From an uncultured Candidatus Melainabacteria bacterium (GTDB lineage Bacteria; Cyanobacteriota; Vampirovibrionia; Gastranaerophilales; Gastranaerophilaceae), in NCBI GenBank assembly GCA_945910425.1, contig CAMDYM010000003.1, positions 1 to 61,586 on the forward strand: DNA of 61,586 nucleotides. Reading direction: 5' to 3'. The notes under the pieces were generated by a model. It saw nothing but the letters and a program-made list of their open reading frames with translations, had not been told where the DNA came from and did not search any database. Position 1 is the stretch's first letter. Every line of letters begins with the position of its first letter. Positions 1 through 9,062 of the stretch are shown here, piece by piece. The translations under genes were made by a program, and so were the position numbers.

Positions 1-261
1 TGGGCTATCGGTACAGGCAAATCTTGCGATGCTGAAGAAGCTAACAGAGTAATCAAAATGATTAGAAACGTTGTATCAGAAGTTGCAGGTTCACAAGCTG
101 CTGATTCAATCAGAATCCTTTACGGCGGTTCTGTAAAACCTTCTACTATTGAAGAACAAATGTCAAAATCAGACATCGACGGTGCTTTAATCGGCGGCGC
201 TTCACTAAAAGCTGACAGCTTCAACGAAATCATTGAAAAAACAATGAAAGTTGCTGTATAA
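1..261 (+). CDS. tpiA: Triosephosphate isomerase, C-terminal part (5' end outside window)
   Basis: The frame is open from base 1 to the TAA at 259-261 and gives the last 86 residues. It begins WAIGTGKSC and contains the phosphate-binding segment ILYGGSVKP and the next loop [10 protein letters not shown], both diagnostic of the TIM C-terminal half. The enzyme interconverts dihydroxyacetone phosphate and glyceraldehyde 3-phosphate in glycolysis. The catalytic Lys, His and Glu lie upstream of the window. A rho-independent terminator follows 24 bases after the stop, so this is the end of its transcription unit. Confidence 0.95.
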   Translation, partial: WAIGTGKSCDAEEANRVIKMIRNVVSEVAGSQAADSIRILYGGSVKPSTIEEQMSKSDIDGALIGGASLKADSFNEIIEKTMKVAV

Positions 262-284
262 GAAAAATTTGATTGACAGTCGAA

Positions 285-320
285 AAAAAGACTCGGATTT
301 TTAATTCGGGTCTTTTTATT
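285..320 (+). terminator. Rho-independent terminator after tpiA
   Basis: An A-run, the arm AGACTCGGAT, a short T-rich loop, the complementary arm ATTCGGGTCT and a T-run form a hairpin with two non-canonical pairs. It sits between the tpiA stop and the rsmD start. Confidence 0.8.
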
Positions 321-333
321 GTAAAATTTATCT

Positions 334-921
334 ATGAATATAACAGCAGGAAAATACAAAGGTCAAAAAATCAAAGCTCCTGATGAAAATATAACCCGTC
401 CTACACTTTCAAAAGTCCGAATGAGTATATTTAACACATTACAAGCAATGACTAATTTTGAAGGGGCAAGTTTTCTTGATATGTTCGCAGGCTCTGGAAT
501 TATGGGACTTGAAGCATTATCGCGCGGGTTTTCCAAAGTTGTTTCTATTGAAAAAAATAAAAAAGTTTATAATATAATTAAATCTAATTTCAAAAAATAT
601 GAACAGGAAAACGATTTAAAACTTATTTTAGGTGACAGCATAAAAGTTTGCGAAAAATTAAACGAAAAATTTGACATTATCTACATTGACCCACCGTATT
701 TTTCAGGTGTTTATGAACAAAGTCTTAATGTCGTAAAAAAGATTTCAAACAATATTATCATCCTTGAACACGTCACAGATATTGATTTAACAGGATTTGA
801 AGTGTTAAAACAAAAACAGTATGGCAATAAATTTATAACATTTTTAACACCTCATCCGGCTGAGGACAAGAAAAAAGGCGCTGAAATGTATTCAGCACCC
901 AAGATTGATTATGATGGATGA
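334..921 (+). CDS. rsmD: 16S rRNA (guanine(966)-N2)-methyltransferase RsmD
   Basis: This 195-residue protein has the usual RsmD length and plan. The N-terminus shows GKYKGQKIKAP followed by RPTLSKVRMSIFN, the RsmD family opening. The SAM-binding motif is FLDMFAGSGIMGLEALSRG (about residues 47-65) and the catalytic DPPYFSG motif of N2-guanine methyltransferases is near residue 120. It methylates G966 of 16S rRNA during 30S assembly. There is no Shine-Dalgarno: a -10-like TAAAAT (322-327) ends six bases before the ATG, so the transcript may be leaderless. The call is secure. Confidence 0.93.
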   Translation: MNITAGKYKGQKIKAPDENITRPTLSKVRMSIFNTLQAMTNFEGASFLDMFAGSGIMGLEALSRGFSKVVSIEKNKKVYNIIKSNFKKYEQENDLKLILGDSIKVCEKLNEKFDIIYIDPPYFSGVYEQSLNVVKKISNNIIILEHVTDIDLTGFEVLKQKQYGNKFITFLTPHPAEDKKKGAEMYSAPKIDYDG

Positions 922-1078
922 TTCGATTTTATTTTCCCCTAAAAATTTGTCCCCAATTCGTATAAAGTATAATTTTATTTTTGTCTTATCGACTCTTTGT
1001 TTTTCCCGTGTGTTTTAAATATCCCTTACATATATATAAACAATTTTTCTTATTAAAAATTGCCATAATTATTATATA

Positions 1079-1855
1079 CTACTTTACATTACTTAACATA
1101 TCGTTAGAAGTCTTGTCCTGAACGGATTTTACAAGCGCATTGAACAAGAACGGATGAATTTCGCCTGAATTTACTTCGCCGCTGATAATTGTAAGTGCTT
1201 TTTCAGGTGAAAACTCCTCTTTATAAACACGTTTTTCAGTCAATGCAGCATATTTATCGGCAAGATTAAGAACTTGCAAATTAATATCAGGCACAAAACC
1301 GTTTTTATCAGAAATGTTATGGTGATTTCTCACAAGATTTAAAACATCATCATCAACACTTGAATTTTTCAAAAGCTGATAACCAAGTTCTGAATGCAAA
1401 TCCATAATTTTATGTTCATCAGGCGTTAGTGAACTGTTTTTGTTCAAAACTTCTGTCGGAATAAGTACTTTACCAAAGTCATGAAGCAACGCGCCGTCTT
1501 TTAAGGTTTTTATGTCAACTTTTTGTTTTAGAGCAGGCGGCAAATATTTTACAATATCCATTGCCACATTTTGGGTATCTTGGCAGTGTCCGTTTTTCAA
1601 TTCTTGAAGTTCTTTCATATTCAAGCGAAGCGGGATATTATGTTCTGATAGAATCTTTTTAACTTCAGAATTAGAAGAAATCATATTTTTGATTTCGGTT
1701 TCATCAAAGAATTTTGTAACGGAATGATTTTGAAAAGCATCTTCTTTTAGCAAATTATAACCAAAAGTTACTTTTCCGTTTTTTCTGTTATTAAATTGTA
1801 TATTTGGAACGAACGACGTTAAGCGCAGTCCGTTGTTAATCGCGTTAATTTCCAC
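1079..1855 (-). CDS. HD-domain phosphohydrolase-like protein with lineage-type N-terminal leader
   Basis: The 258-residue protein carries an HD/HD-GYP-like helical domain. Candidate metal ligands are His90 (NGHCQDT), the HD pair at 125-126 in LLHDFGK, HH near 178-179 (RNHHN) and an Asp in LNLADKYAAL. It lacks the full GYP signature, so cyclic di-GMP cleavage cannot be assumed; nucleotide or cyclic nucleotide hydrolysis is more generally possible. The first 34 residues (MEINAINNGLRL...) are low-complexity and resemble the start of the unrelated protein at 42712-43278 (MEINSVNNAQSFTGF). There is no signal peptide or membrane segment. It stands alone between two plus-strand genes. Confidence 0.7.
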   Translation of the reverse strand: MEINAINNGLRLTSFVPNIQFNNRKNGKVTFGYNLLKEDAFQNHSVTKFFDETEIKNMISSNSEVKKILSEHNIPLRLNMKELQELKNGHCQDTQNVAMDIVKYLPPALKQKVDIKTLKDGALLHDFGKVLIPTEVLNKNSSLTPDEHKIMDLHSELGYQLLKNSSVDDDVLNLVRNHHNISDKNGFVPDINLQVLNLADKYAALTEKRVYKEEFSPEKALTIISGEVNSGEIHPFLFNALVKSVQDKTSNDMLSNVK

Positions 1856-1989
1856 TAACTAACCACACATCAAAATAATCTACTACTACGTATTCTTATA
1901 AAGTAATTTTTTTAGTAAAAATTGCTTGAAATTAAAAAATTGTAAAAAAAGTTAATATAAAATTTTTCACGTGCTAAAATAATTTTGTT

Positions 1990-2901
1990 ATGAAAGAAAT
2001 AAAAAATATACTAATCTGTGGAATAGGCGCAGTTGGAGCCATTTATGCCAACAAAATTCATGAATACGACAGCAAGTCTTTAAAAATCTTAGTTGATAAA
2101 AAAAGATTGGAAAATTATACAAAAAACCCGAAAACTTTTAATGGAAAAGTTTTAAATTTTGATTATATTTTGCCTGAAAATACCGATTTTCAAGCTGATT
2201 TAATAATAATTGCCACAAAATTTGACGGGCTTAACGAGGTAGTTAAAAACATCAAAAACTTTGTAAAAGAAGACACAATAATTATGTCACTGCTAAACGG
2301 CGTGACAAGTGAAGAAATTATTGCTGAAAAATACGGTTGGAAACACACGCTTATTTCATATTTTATCGGTCACAGCGCAATGCGAAACGGCAACATAATA
2401 ACGCATGACGGAATAGGTGATATAGTATTTGGAATTAACCCTTCAAACGGAACCGACAAAAATGATATTAAACTTGTCAAAGAATTTTTCGACAAAGTAA
2501 AAATTGCGTACAGAACTCCTGACGATATGATGAGAGCTTATTGGTTAAAATTTATGCTAAATGTTTCGGCAAACCAATTATCAGCGATTATGCACCTGAC
2601 TTTTGGTGATATGCAGTCTAATCCGAAATTTGTTGAATTACTAAAAAAGGTTATGAATGAAGTTTTACAAATTGCAAAGGCACAAGGGATTAAAAACACA
2701 AACACAATGATTGAAGAGGCAATGGTCGGGTTTAACAGTATGATACCAAACGGAAAAACATCAATGCTGCAAGACATTGAAGCAGGCAGAAAAACCGAAG
2801 TTGAAATGTTTGCGGGAACAATAGTTAAGCTTGGCAAGAAACATAATATCCCGACACCTTATAACCTGGTTCTAAAAGATATGATTAACATTATTGAATA
2901 A
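1990..2901 (+). CDS. panE: 2-dehydropantoate 2-reductase family protein (ketopantoate reductase)
   Basis: The 303-residue protein has the ApbA/PanE plan. An N-terminal Rossmann fold with ILICGIGAVGAIYANKI (residues 6-22) binds NADPH. The C-terminal helical domain contains YWLKFMLNVSANQLSAI, the conserved Lys/Asn region of the family. PanE reduces ketopantoate to pantoate for coenzyme A synthesis. Other pantothenate genes are not adjacent, so a related 2-oxoacid reductase role is possible. The start follows TAAAAT (1975-1980) by nine bases with no Shine-Dalgarno, which suggests a very short leader. Confidence 0.82.
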   Translation: MKEIKNILICGIGAVGAIYANKIHEYDSKSLKILVDKKRLENYTKNPKTFNGKVLNFDYILPENTDFQADLIIIATKFDGLNEVVKNIKNFVKEDTIIMSLLNGVTSEEIIAEKYGWKHTLISYFIGHSAMRNGNIITHDGIGDIVFGINPSNGTDKNDIKLVKEFFDKVKIAYRTPDDMMRAYWLKFMLNVSANQLSAIMHLTFGDMQSNPKFVELLKKVMNEVLQIAKAQGIKNTNTMIEEAMVGFNSMIPNGKTSMLQDIEAGRKTEVEMFAGTIVKLGKKHNIPTPYNLVLKDMINIIE

Positions 2902-2952
2902 CATTTTCAATCCTGCCATTCAGAGATATAATTATAGTCATAAGTAGTAATA

Positions 2953-2973
2953 TTTACCCCTTTATGTTATACT
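2953..2973 (+). promoter_or_regulatory. Promoter of leuS with extended -10 and TTTACCCC element
   Basis: TTTACCCC (2953-2960) lies seven bases before TATACT (2968-2973), which is preceded by TG at 2965-2966 (extended -10). No good -35 is seen. The same TTTACCCC block lies nine bases upstream of the -10 of hisS and fabD. Confidence 0.5.
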
Positions 2974-3008
2974 CAAAAGCACAAGGATAAATGGAGAAAA
3001 TTATAAAT

Positions 3009-5507
3009 ATGAAAGAAAGTTATTTTCCGCAAGAAATAGAAAAGAAATGGCAAAAAGTTTGGGAAGAAACTAAAACATTCAAAACTTTAGACGAGTCTGA
3101 CAAACCAAAATATTACGCACTTTCCATGTTCCCGTATCCGTCAGGAAAACTTCATATGGGACATGTGAGAAATTACACGATTACAGACGTTATTGCAAGA
3201 TTTAAAAAAGCAAACGGATTTAACGTATTACACCCAATCGGCTGGGACAGTTTCGGACTGCCTGCCGAAAACGCTGCAATGAAACATAACGCTGACCCTG
3301 AAACCTGGACAGATGAAAACATTGCATATATGACAAAACAGTTAAAAATGTTAGGTCTTTCTTACGATTGGGACAGAGAAGTTACAACCTGTAAACCCGA
3401 TTATTATAAATGGACCCAGTGGCTGTTTTTACAACTTTATAAAAAAGGTTTGGTATATAAAAAAGAAGCAGCCGTAAATTGGTGTAATGAATGTGGAACA
3501 GTACTTGCTAACGAACAGGTAATCGACGGCAAATGCTGGAGATGCGACAGCGTTGTTGAGAAAAAATACCTATCACAGTGGTTTATCAAGATTACTGATT
3601 ACGCTGATGTTTTGTTAGAAGACCTTGACAAATTACCTGGCTGGGGCGATAACGTAAAAACAATGCAGGCAAACTGGATTGGTAAATCGAAAGGTGCGAT
3701 TTTTAAATTCCCTGTAATTGATGCTCCAAATGGCGAAGAAATGTATGTTCCTGTTTATACAACAAGACCTGACACAGTATTTGGTATAACATACCTTGTT
3801 GTAGCGCCTGAATATAAAGATATTGAAAAACTTACAACTTCAGACAATAAAGACGCGGTTGAAGAATACAGAGCAAACGCCCGCAAAATGACTGAAATTG
3901 AACGTCTTTCAACAGACAGGGTTAAAACAGGAGTACCTCTTGGCACTCATTGTCGTAACCCGTTTAACGGTGAAATCTTCCCTCTTTGGACAGCGGATTA
4001 TGCTTTAGTTGAATACGGAACAGGTGCAGTTATGGCAGTTCCGACACATGATGAACGCGACTTTGATTTTGCTAAAAAATATAATATGCCGATGAAAGTC
4101 GTTATACAAGCAGCTCAGCAGCCTGGCAACTCAGCAGCTCAGGAATTGACAGAAGCTTATACTGAACCCGGTGTTCTTGTAAATTCAGGCGAATTTAGCG
4201 GAATGAAAAACAACGAAGCGAAAAAAGCTATCACAAAATGGGCTGTAGACAAAGGTTTTGGAGAATTTAAAACACAATACAGACTTCGTGACTGGTTAAT
4301 TTCACGTCAAAGATACTGGGGTGCTCCAATTCCTGTTGTATACTGTGACAAATGCGGGATTCAACCTGTTCCTGAAGACCAATTACCTGTAATGTTACCA
4401 AAAGATGTTGATTTTTCAGTTGCAGGAAAATCACCGATTACAACATCAAAAACATTCAAAGATACTGTTTGCCCGATTTGTGGCGGACACGCAGTACGTG
4501 AAACCGATACAATGGATACGTTTATGTGTTCAAGCTGGTATTATTTAAGATACGCAGATGCAAGAAATTCCGAAAAATGTTTTGATAAAGACAAAGTAAA
4601 TCACTGGCTGCCTGTTGACCAATACGTCGGCGGTATTGAACATGCGATTTTACACTTGTTATATTCAAGATTTTTCACAAAAGCATTGCGTGACTGCGGA
4701 CTATTAGACTTTGACGAACCGTTCAAAAATCTTCTAACCCAAGGTATGGTATTAAAAGACGGTGCTAAAATGTCAAAATCCAAAGGCAACACCGTTGACC
4801 CTGATGAAATCTTTGAAAACTACGGAGCAGATACGGCAAGATTATTTATCCTGTCAGATTCACCTCCTGCAAGAGATTTTGACTGGTCAGATGCAGGCGT
4901 TGAAGGATGTTACAAATTCCTAAACAGAGTTTGGCGACTCATTTCAACAAACGCTGATAATATCAATCTTGATTACAAATTGAACTTCCCGCTGGAAAAA
5001 TCAAACGATGATTTAGTAAGAACGGTTCATATTGCAATTAAAGGTATTACAAACGATATATCAAATGACTTCCAGTTTAATACAGTAATTTCGAAATATC
5101 GTGAACTTACTAATGCCATTTATGATTGGTGCGGTAAGAAATCCAATTTGAATGATGAAGATAAGCAGGTCTTGAGTTTTGCAATAGTATCATTGGTGAA
5201 ACTTATGTCACCTGTTGCAGTTCACTTAACCGAAGAAGCTTGGAGTGAACTTGGCGGAATCGGTTCAATCCACGACCAGCCGTGGTGCAAGTGGGACGAA
5301 AACCTTGCAAAATCAAGTTCAATAACTTTAGTTGTTCAGGTTAACGGAAAGGTTAAGGATAAAATTGAAGTTGACGCGGGGTTAAACCAAGACGATATGA
5401 AACAAACCGCTCTTGACAGTCCGAAAATCAAAGCTCAAGTTGAAGGTAAAACAGTTGTGAAAACAATCGTAGTTCCCGGTAAACTTGTTAATATCGTAGT
5501 TAAATAA
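3009..5507 (+). CDS. leuS: Leucyl-tRNA synthetase
   Basis: This class I aminoacyl-tRNA synthetase charges tRNA-Leu in the cytoplasm. The sequence shows YPSGKLHMGH (HIGH-class motif), paired CNEC/CWRC cysteines of the zinc insert, the CP1 editing domain with TTRPDTVFG and GTGAVMAVPTHDERDF, and KMSKSKGNTVDP. The ATG at 3009 is chosen over the in-frame ATG at 2991 because GGAG (2993-2996) precedes it at a workable distance and bacterial LeuRS typically starts just before YxPxxIExKWQ. That gives 832 residues, close to family length. A terminator follows directly. Confidence 0.96.
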   Translation: MKESYFPQEIEKKWQKVWEETKTFKTLDESDKPKYYALSMFPYPSGKLHMGHVRNYTITDVIARFKKANGFNVLHPIGWDSFGLPAENAAMKHNADPETWTDENIAYMTKQLKMLGLSYDWDREVTTCKPDYYKWTQWLFLQLYKKGLVYKKEAAVNWCNECGTVLANEQVIDGKCWRCDSVVEKKYLSQWFIKITDYADVLLEDLDKLPGWGDNVKTMQANWIGKSKGAIFKFPVIDAPNGEEMYVPVYTTRPDTVFGITYLVVAPEYKDIEKLTTSDNKDAVEEYRANARKMTEIERLSTDRVKTGVPLGTHCRNPFNGEIFPLWTADYALVEYGTGAVMAVPTHDERDFDFAKKYNMPMKVVIQAAQQPGNSAAQELTEAYTEPGVLVNSGEFSGMKNNEAKKAITKWAVDKGFGEFKTQYRLRDWLISRQRYWGAPIPVVYCDKCGIQPVPEDQLPVMLPKDVDFSVAGKSPITTSKTFKDTVCPICGGHAVRETDTMDTFMCSSWYYLRYADARNSEKCFDKDKVNHWLPVDQYVGGIEHAILHLLYSRFFTKALRDCGLLDFDEPFKNLLTQGMVLKDGAKMSKSKGNTVDPDEIFENYGADTARLFILSDSPPARDFDWSDAGVEGCYKFLNRVWRLISTNADNINLDYKLNFPLEKSNDDLVRTVHIAIKGITNDISNDFQFNTVISKYRELTNAIYDWCGKKSNLNDEDKQVLSFAIVSLVKLMSPVAVHLTEEAWSELGGIGSIHDQPWCKWDENLAKSSSITLVVQVNGKVKDKIEVDAGLNQDDMKQTALDSPKIKAQVEGKTVVKTIVVPGKLVNIVVK

Positions 5508-5521
5508 AATAACCAACATAT

Positions 5522-5560
5522 AAAAAAGACCTTGAGATTTTATCTTAGGGTCTTTTTTTA
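5522..5560 (+). terminator. Rho-independent terminator after leuS
   Basis: AAAAGACCTTGAGA and TCTTAGGGTCTTTT form a long stem with few mismatches, ending in a T-run. Confidence 0.88.
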
Positions 5561-5563
5561 TAA

Positions 5564-5659
5564 TTATTCGGCTTGAAACCATTTTTCAGGTAATTCTTTT
5601 ATAACAAGACTCATAAATTCTTCAGGGGTTTTGTAAAACGCTTCTGCAAGATTACAAAA
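5564..5659 (-). pseudogene. C-terminal remnant of an unidentified gene
   Basis: The minus strand reads about 32 residues of ordinary protein (NLAEAFYKTPEEFMSLVIKE, then LPEKWFQAE) to a TAA at 5564-5566. No credible start precedes it: the frame stays open only to a TGA near 5700. The fragment meets the plus-strand remnant 5656-5739 almost exactly, so both look cut at one junction. I do not recognise the parent family. Confidence 0.5.
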
Positions 5660-5739
5660 AGTTGACAACTGCAGGTACAGGTTATTGGTGCACAACACTT
5701 GTCAAAAACAGCGACTGGAAAATTCCTAAGATAAAATAA
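5656..5739 (+). pseudogene. C-terminal remnant, possibly of a prepilin-like gene
   Basis: The plus strand reads KKLTTAGTGYWCTTLVKNSD then WKIPKIK and a TAA at 5737-5739, with no usable start. The single Cys followed by a short KN/SD/K tail resembles the end of the intact prepilin-like protein at 47315-47980 (ITCAHKAKNDSDYFKWVIKN). This likeness is weak. The rest of the 330-base gap between leuS and murC holds only the leuS terminator, the opposing remnant and the murC promoter (TATAAT near 5793). Confidence 0.4.
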
Positions 5740-5837
5740 CTCTGCTTTGTAAAAAAATAATAATATTAAAACCCGCCGTTTATTTTGTATTATAATTAGA
5801 AAAGAAGTAGAAATTATAAATAGTTAGGGATAAGACT

Positions 5838-7247
5838 TTGAAAAACAAATATCATTTTATAGCCATAGGCGGCGTTGGAATGAGCGGACTTGCAAAATTC
5901 TTATTACAAAAGGGTTTTGAAGTATCAGGCTCAGATATTAATGACAGTAAATATGTACAAAAATTAAAAAAACTTGGAGCAAAAGTTTTCATTGGGCACG
6001 ATGAAAACAATTTACCTGATGATTGTATAGTAATTGCAAGTACAGCAATTCGCGACAACAATCCGGAAATAAAAAAAGCAAAAAGATTAGGGTTAAAAAT
6101 CTGGCACAGGTCGGATTTGTTAGCCGAAATTTCTCAAAATGAAGAGTTTTTCATAGGATACTCGGGAACCCACGGGAAAACAACCACAAGCGGACTTTGC
6201 TCTTATGTTTTATCAAAAGCGGGTTTAAAACCGTCTTATGTTGTCGGAGGAACAATTCCTGAGCTTGATACAAACGCGGATTGCGCTAACGATAAATTCT
6301 TTATCGCAGAACTTGACGAATCTGACGGAACAATCGTTAAATACAGCGCAAACATTGTTGTTGTAAATAACTTAGAACCTGACCATCTGGATTTTTACAA
6401 AAACGGTTTGGATTCTATCTTAGAAACATTTGAAAAATTCTTATCAAACATTCGCGAAAACGGAATTGTTTTAGCTAATACCGATAATGAAGGTGTTAAA
6501 AGACTTGTAAAATATTATACCGAACACGAACTTGCGCATAACGCTAAATTTGTAACATATTCAATCGGCGGTAACACTGATTATTGTGCGAAAAACATCG
6601 TTTACAGTGAAGATTTTACCAACTTTGATATTTTATATAAAGGTAAATTTCAAACAAATCTTAAAATTTGCTTAAAAGGTGTACATAGCGTTTATAATTC
6701 ACTTGCAGTTTGGGCAAGTCTGCATACATCAGGCGTTGATATGAACCTTGTTAACCCACATTTTGCAACATTTACAGGCATGGGCAGAAGGTTTCAAAAA
6801 GTTGGTGAATTTAACGGAATAACAATTTATGATGATTATGCACATCACCCTACAGAAATTAAAGCAACTTTATCATCATCAAAATCGTTCAAAAACAGAA
6901 ACGTAATCGCCGTATTCCAACCACACAGATACACAAGATTACAGAACCTTTGGAACGAATTTATGGGCGCATTTTCTGATGTAGATAGAGTCGTTGTAAC
7001 TGATGTTTACGCAGCCTCAGAAGACCCGATTGAAGGGGTTAATTCAGAAGCTTTCACAAACGAATTAAAGGAAAAAATTGACATCCCTTGTGAAAATATC
7101 ACAGGAAGCATTCAAGATGTTGCCAAAAAGCTTTTCCCGACACTAAAATCAGGCGATATTGTTATCGGGCTTGGAGCAGGCACTATCACAAACCTTGGTA
7201 AAGAATTATTGACTCTAAGTAAGGAGCAGACTAAAGTTGGCAGTTAG
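5838..7247 (+). CDS. murC: UDP-N-acetylmuramate--L-alanine ligase
   Basis: MurC adds L-Ala to UDP-MurNAc, the first step of the peptidoglycan stem peptide. The 469-residue protein shows the N-terminal FIAIGGVGMSGLAKFLL fold, the ATP-binding loop GYSGTHGKTTTS (about residues 109-120), the ELDESDGT metal site and DDYAHHPTEI of the C-terminal domain. The start is TTG at 5838, with AGGGA seven bases upstream and TATAAT further up. It heads a six-gene operon and overlaps murB by 11 bases. Confidence 0.96.
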   Translation: MKNKYHFIAIGGVGMSGLAKFLLQKGFEVSGSDINDSKYVQKLKKLGAKVFIGHDENNLPDDCIVIASTAIRDNNPEIKKAKRLGLKIWHRSDLLAEISQNEEFFIGYSGTHGKTTTSGLCSYVLSKAGLKPSYVVGGTIPELDTNADCANDKFFIAELDESDGTIVKYSANIVVVNNLEPDHLDFYKNGLDSILETFEKFLSNIRENGIVLANTDNEGVKRLVKYYTEHELAHNAKFVTYSIGGNTDYCAKNIVYSEDFTNFDILYKGKFQTNLKICLKGVHSVYNSLAVWASLHTSGVDMNLVNPHFATFTGMGRRFQKVGEFNGITIYDDYAHHPTEIKATLSSSKSFKNRNVIAVFQPHRYTRLQNLWNEFMGAFSDVDRVVVTDVYAASEDPIEGVNSEAFTNELKEKIDIPCENITGSIQDVAKKLFPTLKSGDIVIGLGAGTITNLGKELLTLSKEQTKVGS

Positions 7248-8136
7248 CAGTGTAAAAAACTTTGATATAAAAAATCTTACTTCATTCAAAATCGGCGGAA
7301 AAATCAGTGAAGTATTTTTTCCTGAAAATATTGAAGAATTTACACAAATTTTAAACGAAAACCCTGAAATAAGAGTATTTGGAAACCTTTCAAATACCTT
7401 AATTTCAAGCCTTGGTTATGAGGGAAAAATTATTCTCACAACAAAAATGAACTCCGTTCAAATTGACGGAACACGTATAATTGCAGATTGCGGGGTTAAG
7501 GGTCCGAAATTATCACAAATTGCTTGTGAAGCGGGTTTGTCAGGGTTTGAGTTTATGATAGGTTTCCCCGGTTCGGTTGGCGGAGAAATATATATGAACG
7601 CTTCAGCCCACGGTCAATCTATAAGCGACAACTTGGTTTCCGTAACTTGTTTAACGCAAGAAGGTAAAATCGTTAAATATTCAAAAGAAGAAATGAATTT
7701 TGAATATCGCAAATCCCGTTGTTCAAAAGATAATTTAATTGTTTTACAGACAGAATTTGAACTTGAAACAAAACCTCAAGCAGAAATTAAGGCAAAAATG
7801 AATGAAAATCTTGAGTTTCGCAAATCTCACCAACCGCTTTTAAATCTTCCAAATTGCGGAAGTATTTTCAAAAACCCACAAAACAAATCTGCAGGTATGC
7901 TTTTAGATTCAATCGGTGCTAAAAACTTCTCAATTGGCGGAGCTAGAGTCTGGGAAAACCACGCAAACTTTATAGTAAACAATAACAACGGAACTTCAAC
8001 TGATGTTTTGGAATTAATGTTTAAAATGTATACAGAAGTAAAAAATAAGTATAATATAAAATTAAGCCCTGAAATAATTTTCTTAGGCGGGGCAGATGAA
8101 AAGGAAAATGAATTATGGCAAATCATGAAAAAATAA
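7237..8136 (+). CDS. murB: UDP-N-acetylenolpyruvoylglucosamine reductase
   Basis: MurB uses FAD and NADPH to make UDP-MurNAc, the substrate of MurC. The 299-residue protein shows the FAD-binding segment GFEFMIGFPGSVGGEIYMNA (about 109-128), the catalytic region CGSIFKNP and LSPEIIFLG near the end. It starts at TTG 7237 inside the end of murC, with AAGGAG at 7221-7226, and overlaps ddl by 22 bases. This implies translational coupling. Confidence 0.95.
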   Translation: MAVSSVKNFDIKNLTSFKIGGKISEVFFPENIEEFTQILNENPEIRVFGNLSNTLISSLGYEGKIILTTKMNSVQIDGTRIIADCGVKGPKLSQIACEAGLSGFEFMIGFPGSVGGEIYMNASAHGQSISDNLVSVTCLTQEGKIVKYSKEEMNFEYRKSRCSKDNLIVLQTEFELETKPQAEIKAKMNENLEFRKSHQPLLNLPNCGSIFKNPQNKSAGMLLDSIGAKNFSIGGARVWENHANFIVNNNNGTSTDVLELMFKMYTEVKNKYNIKLSPEIIFLGGADEKENELWQIMKK

Positions 8137-9062
8137 ATAAAAACTCAAAAATAGCAGTATTATGCGGAGGATTATCATCAGAAGCGGAAATTTCAAGACG
8201 TTCAGGCAAAGGTTGTTTTGAAGCATTAAAAAGACTCGGCTACATTAACGCTGAAATCGTTGAAGTTGATAAAAATATTGCTCAAAAATTAAAAGAAGGT
8301 AAATATGATTATGCTTACAACGCGCTTCATGGTAAATACGGAGAAGACGGTTGTATTCAAGGAATTTTGGAACTTCTGCAAATCCCATATACAGGTTGCG
8401 GGGTTATGGCATCTTCTGTTTGTATGAACAAAGAATATACAAAACGTATTCTTTCAACCTGTCCTGATATACCTTTGATTAAATCAGTTTTTGTACAAAA
8501 AGGCAATGACGTTAAAGAAAAAACCAAAGACTTAAAATATCCGCTAATCACAAAACCTGTTTGTGAAGGCTCAAGTTTTGGTATGACAAAAGTTAACACG
8601 CCTGACGAACTTGAAAAAGCTTATCTTGATGCGGTAAAATACAATGACGACGTTCTTATTGAAGAATACTTAGTCGGAACAGCAGCAACTGTCGGGGTTT
8701 TAGAGGGCGAAGACGGACTTTTTGCAACAGAAATTCTTGAAATGCGCCCAAAACACGAATGGTATGATTATGAATGCAAATATACAAAAGGAATGACAGA
8801 ATTTATCGTTCCAGCAGAACTGTCTGAAGAAATGATAAAAAAAGTTAAAGAAATTGCCGTAAAAGCATTCCGCACAGCAGGCTGTAAAGGCGTTTCAAGA
8901 GTAGATTTCCATATAGTAAACGGTATTCCGTACGTACTTGAAATAAATACATCTCCAGGGATGACAGAAACAAGCGACCTACCGGCTCAATCAAGCGCTA
9001 TGGGTATAACTTATGATAATTTGGTAGAAATAATTCTAAACGGAGCAGGGTTAAATAAATAA
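8115..9062 (+). CDS. ddl: D-alanine--D-alanine ligase
   Basis: Ddl joins two D-Ala for the stem peptide terminus and is an ATP-grasp enzyme. The 315-residue protein opens with IAVLCGGLSSEAEISRRSG, has the ALHGKYGEDG substrate loop, KPVCEGSSFGM of the ATP-grasp region and CKGVSRVDFH plus YVLEINTSPGMT, the Mg/ATP site. The start inside murB and the stop sharing bases with the next ATG place it firmly in the operon. Confidence 0.96.
   Translation: MANHEKINKNSKIAVLCGGLSSEAEISRRSGKGCFEALKRLGYINAEIVEVDKNIAQKLKEGKYDYAYNALHGKYGEDGCIQGILELLQIPYTGCGVMASSVCMNKEYTKRILSTCPDIPLIKSVFVQKGNDVKEKTKDLKYPLITKPVCEGSSFGMTKVNTPDELEKAYLDAVKYNDDVLIEEYLVGTAATVGVLEGEDGLFATEILEMRPKHEWYDYECKYTKGMTEFIVPAELSEEMIKKVKEIAVKAFRTAGCKGVSRVDFHIVNGIPYVLEINTSPGMTETSDLPAQSSAMGITYDNLVEIILNGAGLNK

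Noticed and set aside
120-359. Minus-strand open frame across tpiA end and terminator
   Set aside because: It is the antisense of tpiA, runs through the terminator and has no start signals.
922-1078. Possible small RNA between rsmD and the HD gene
   Set aside because: No promoter plus terminator pair is visible; it is A/T-rich spacer only.
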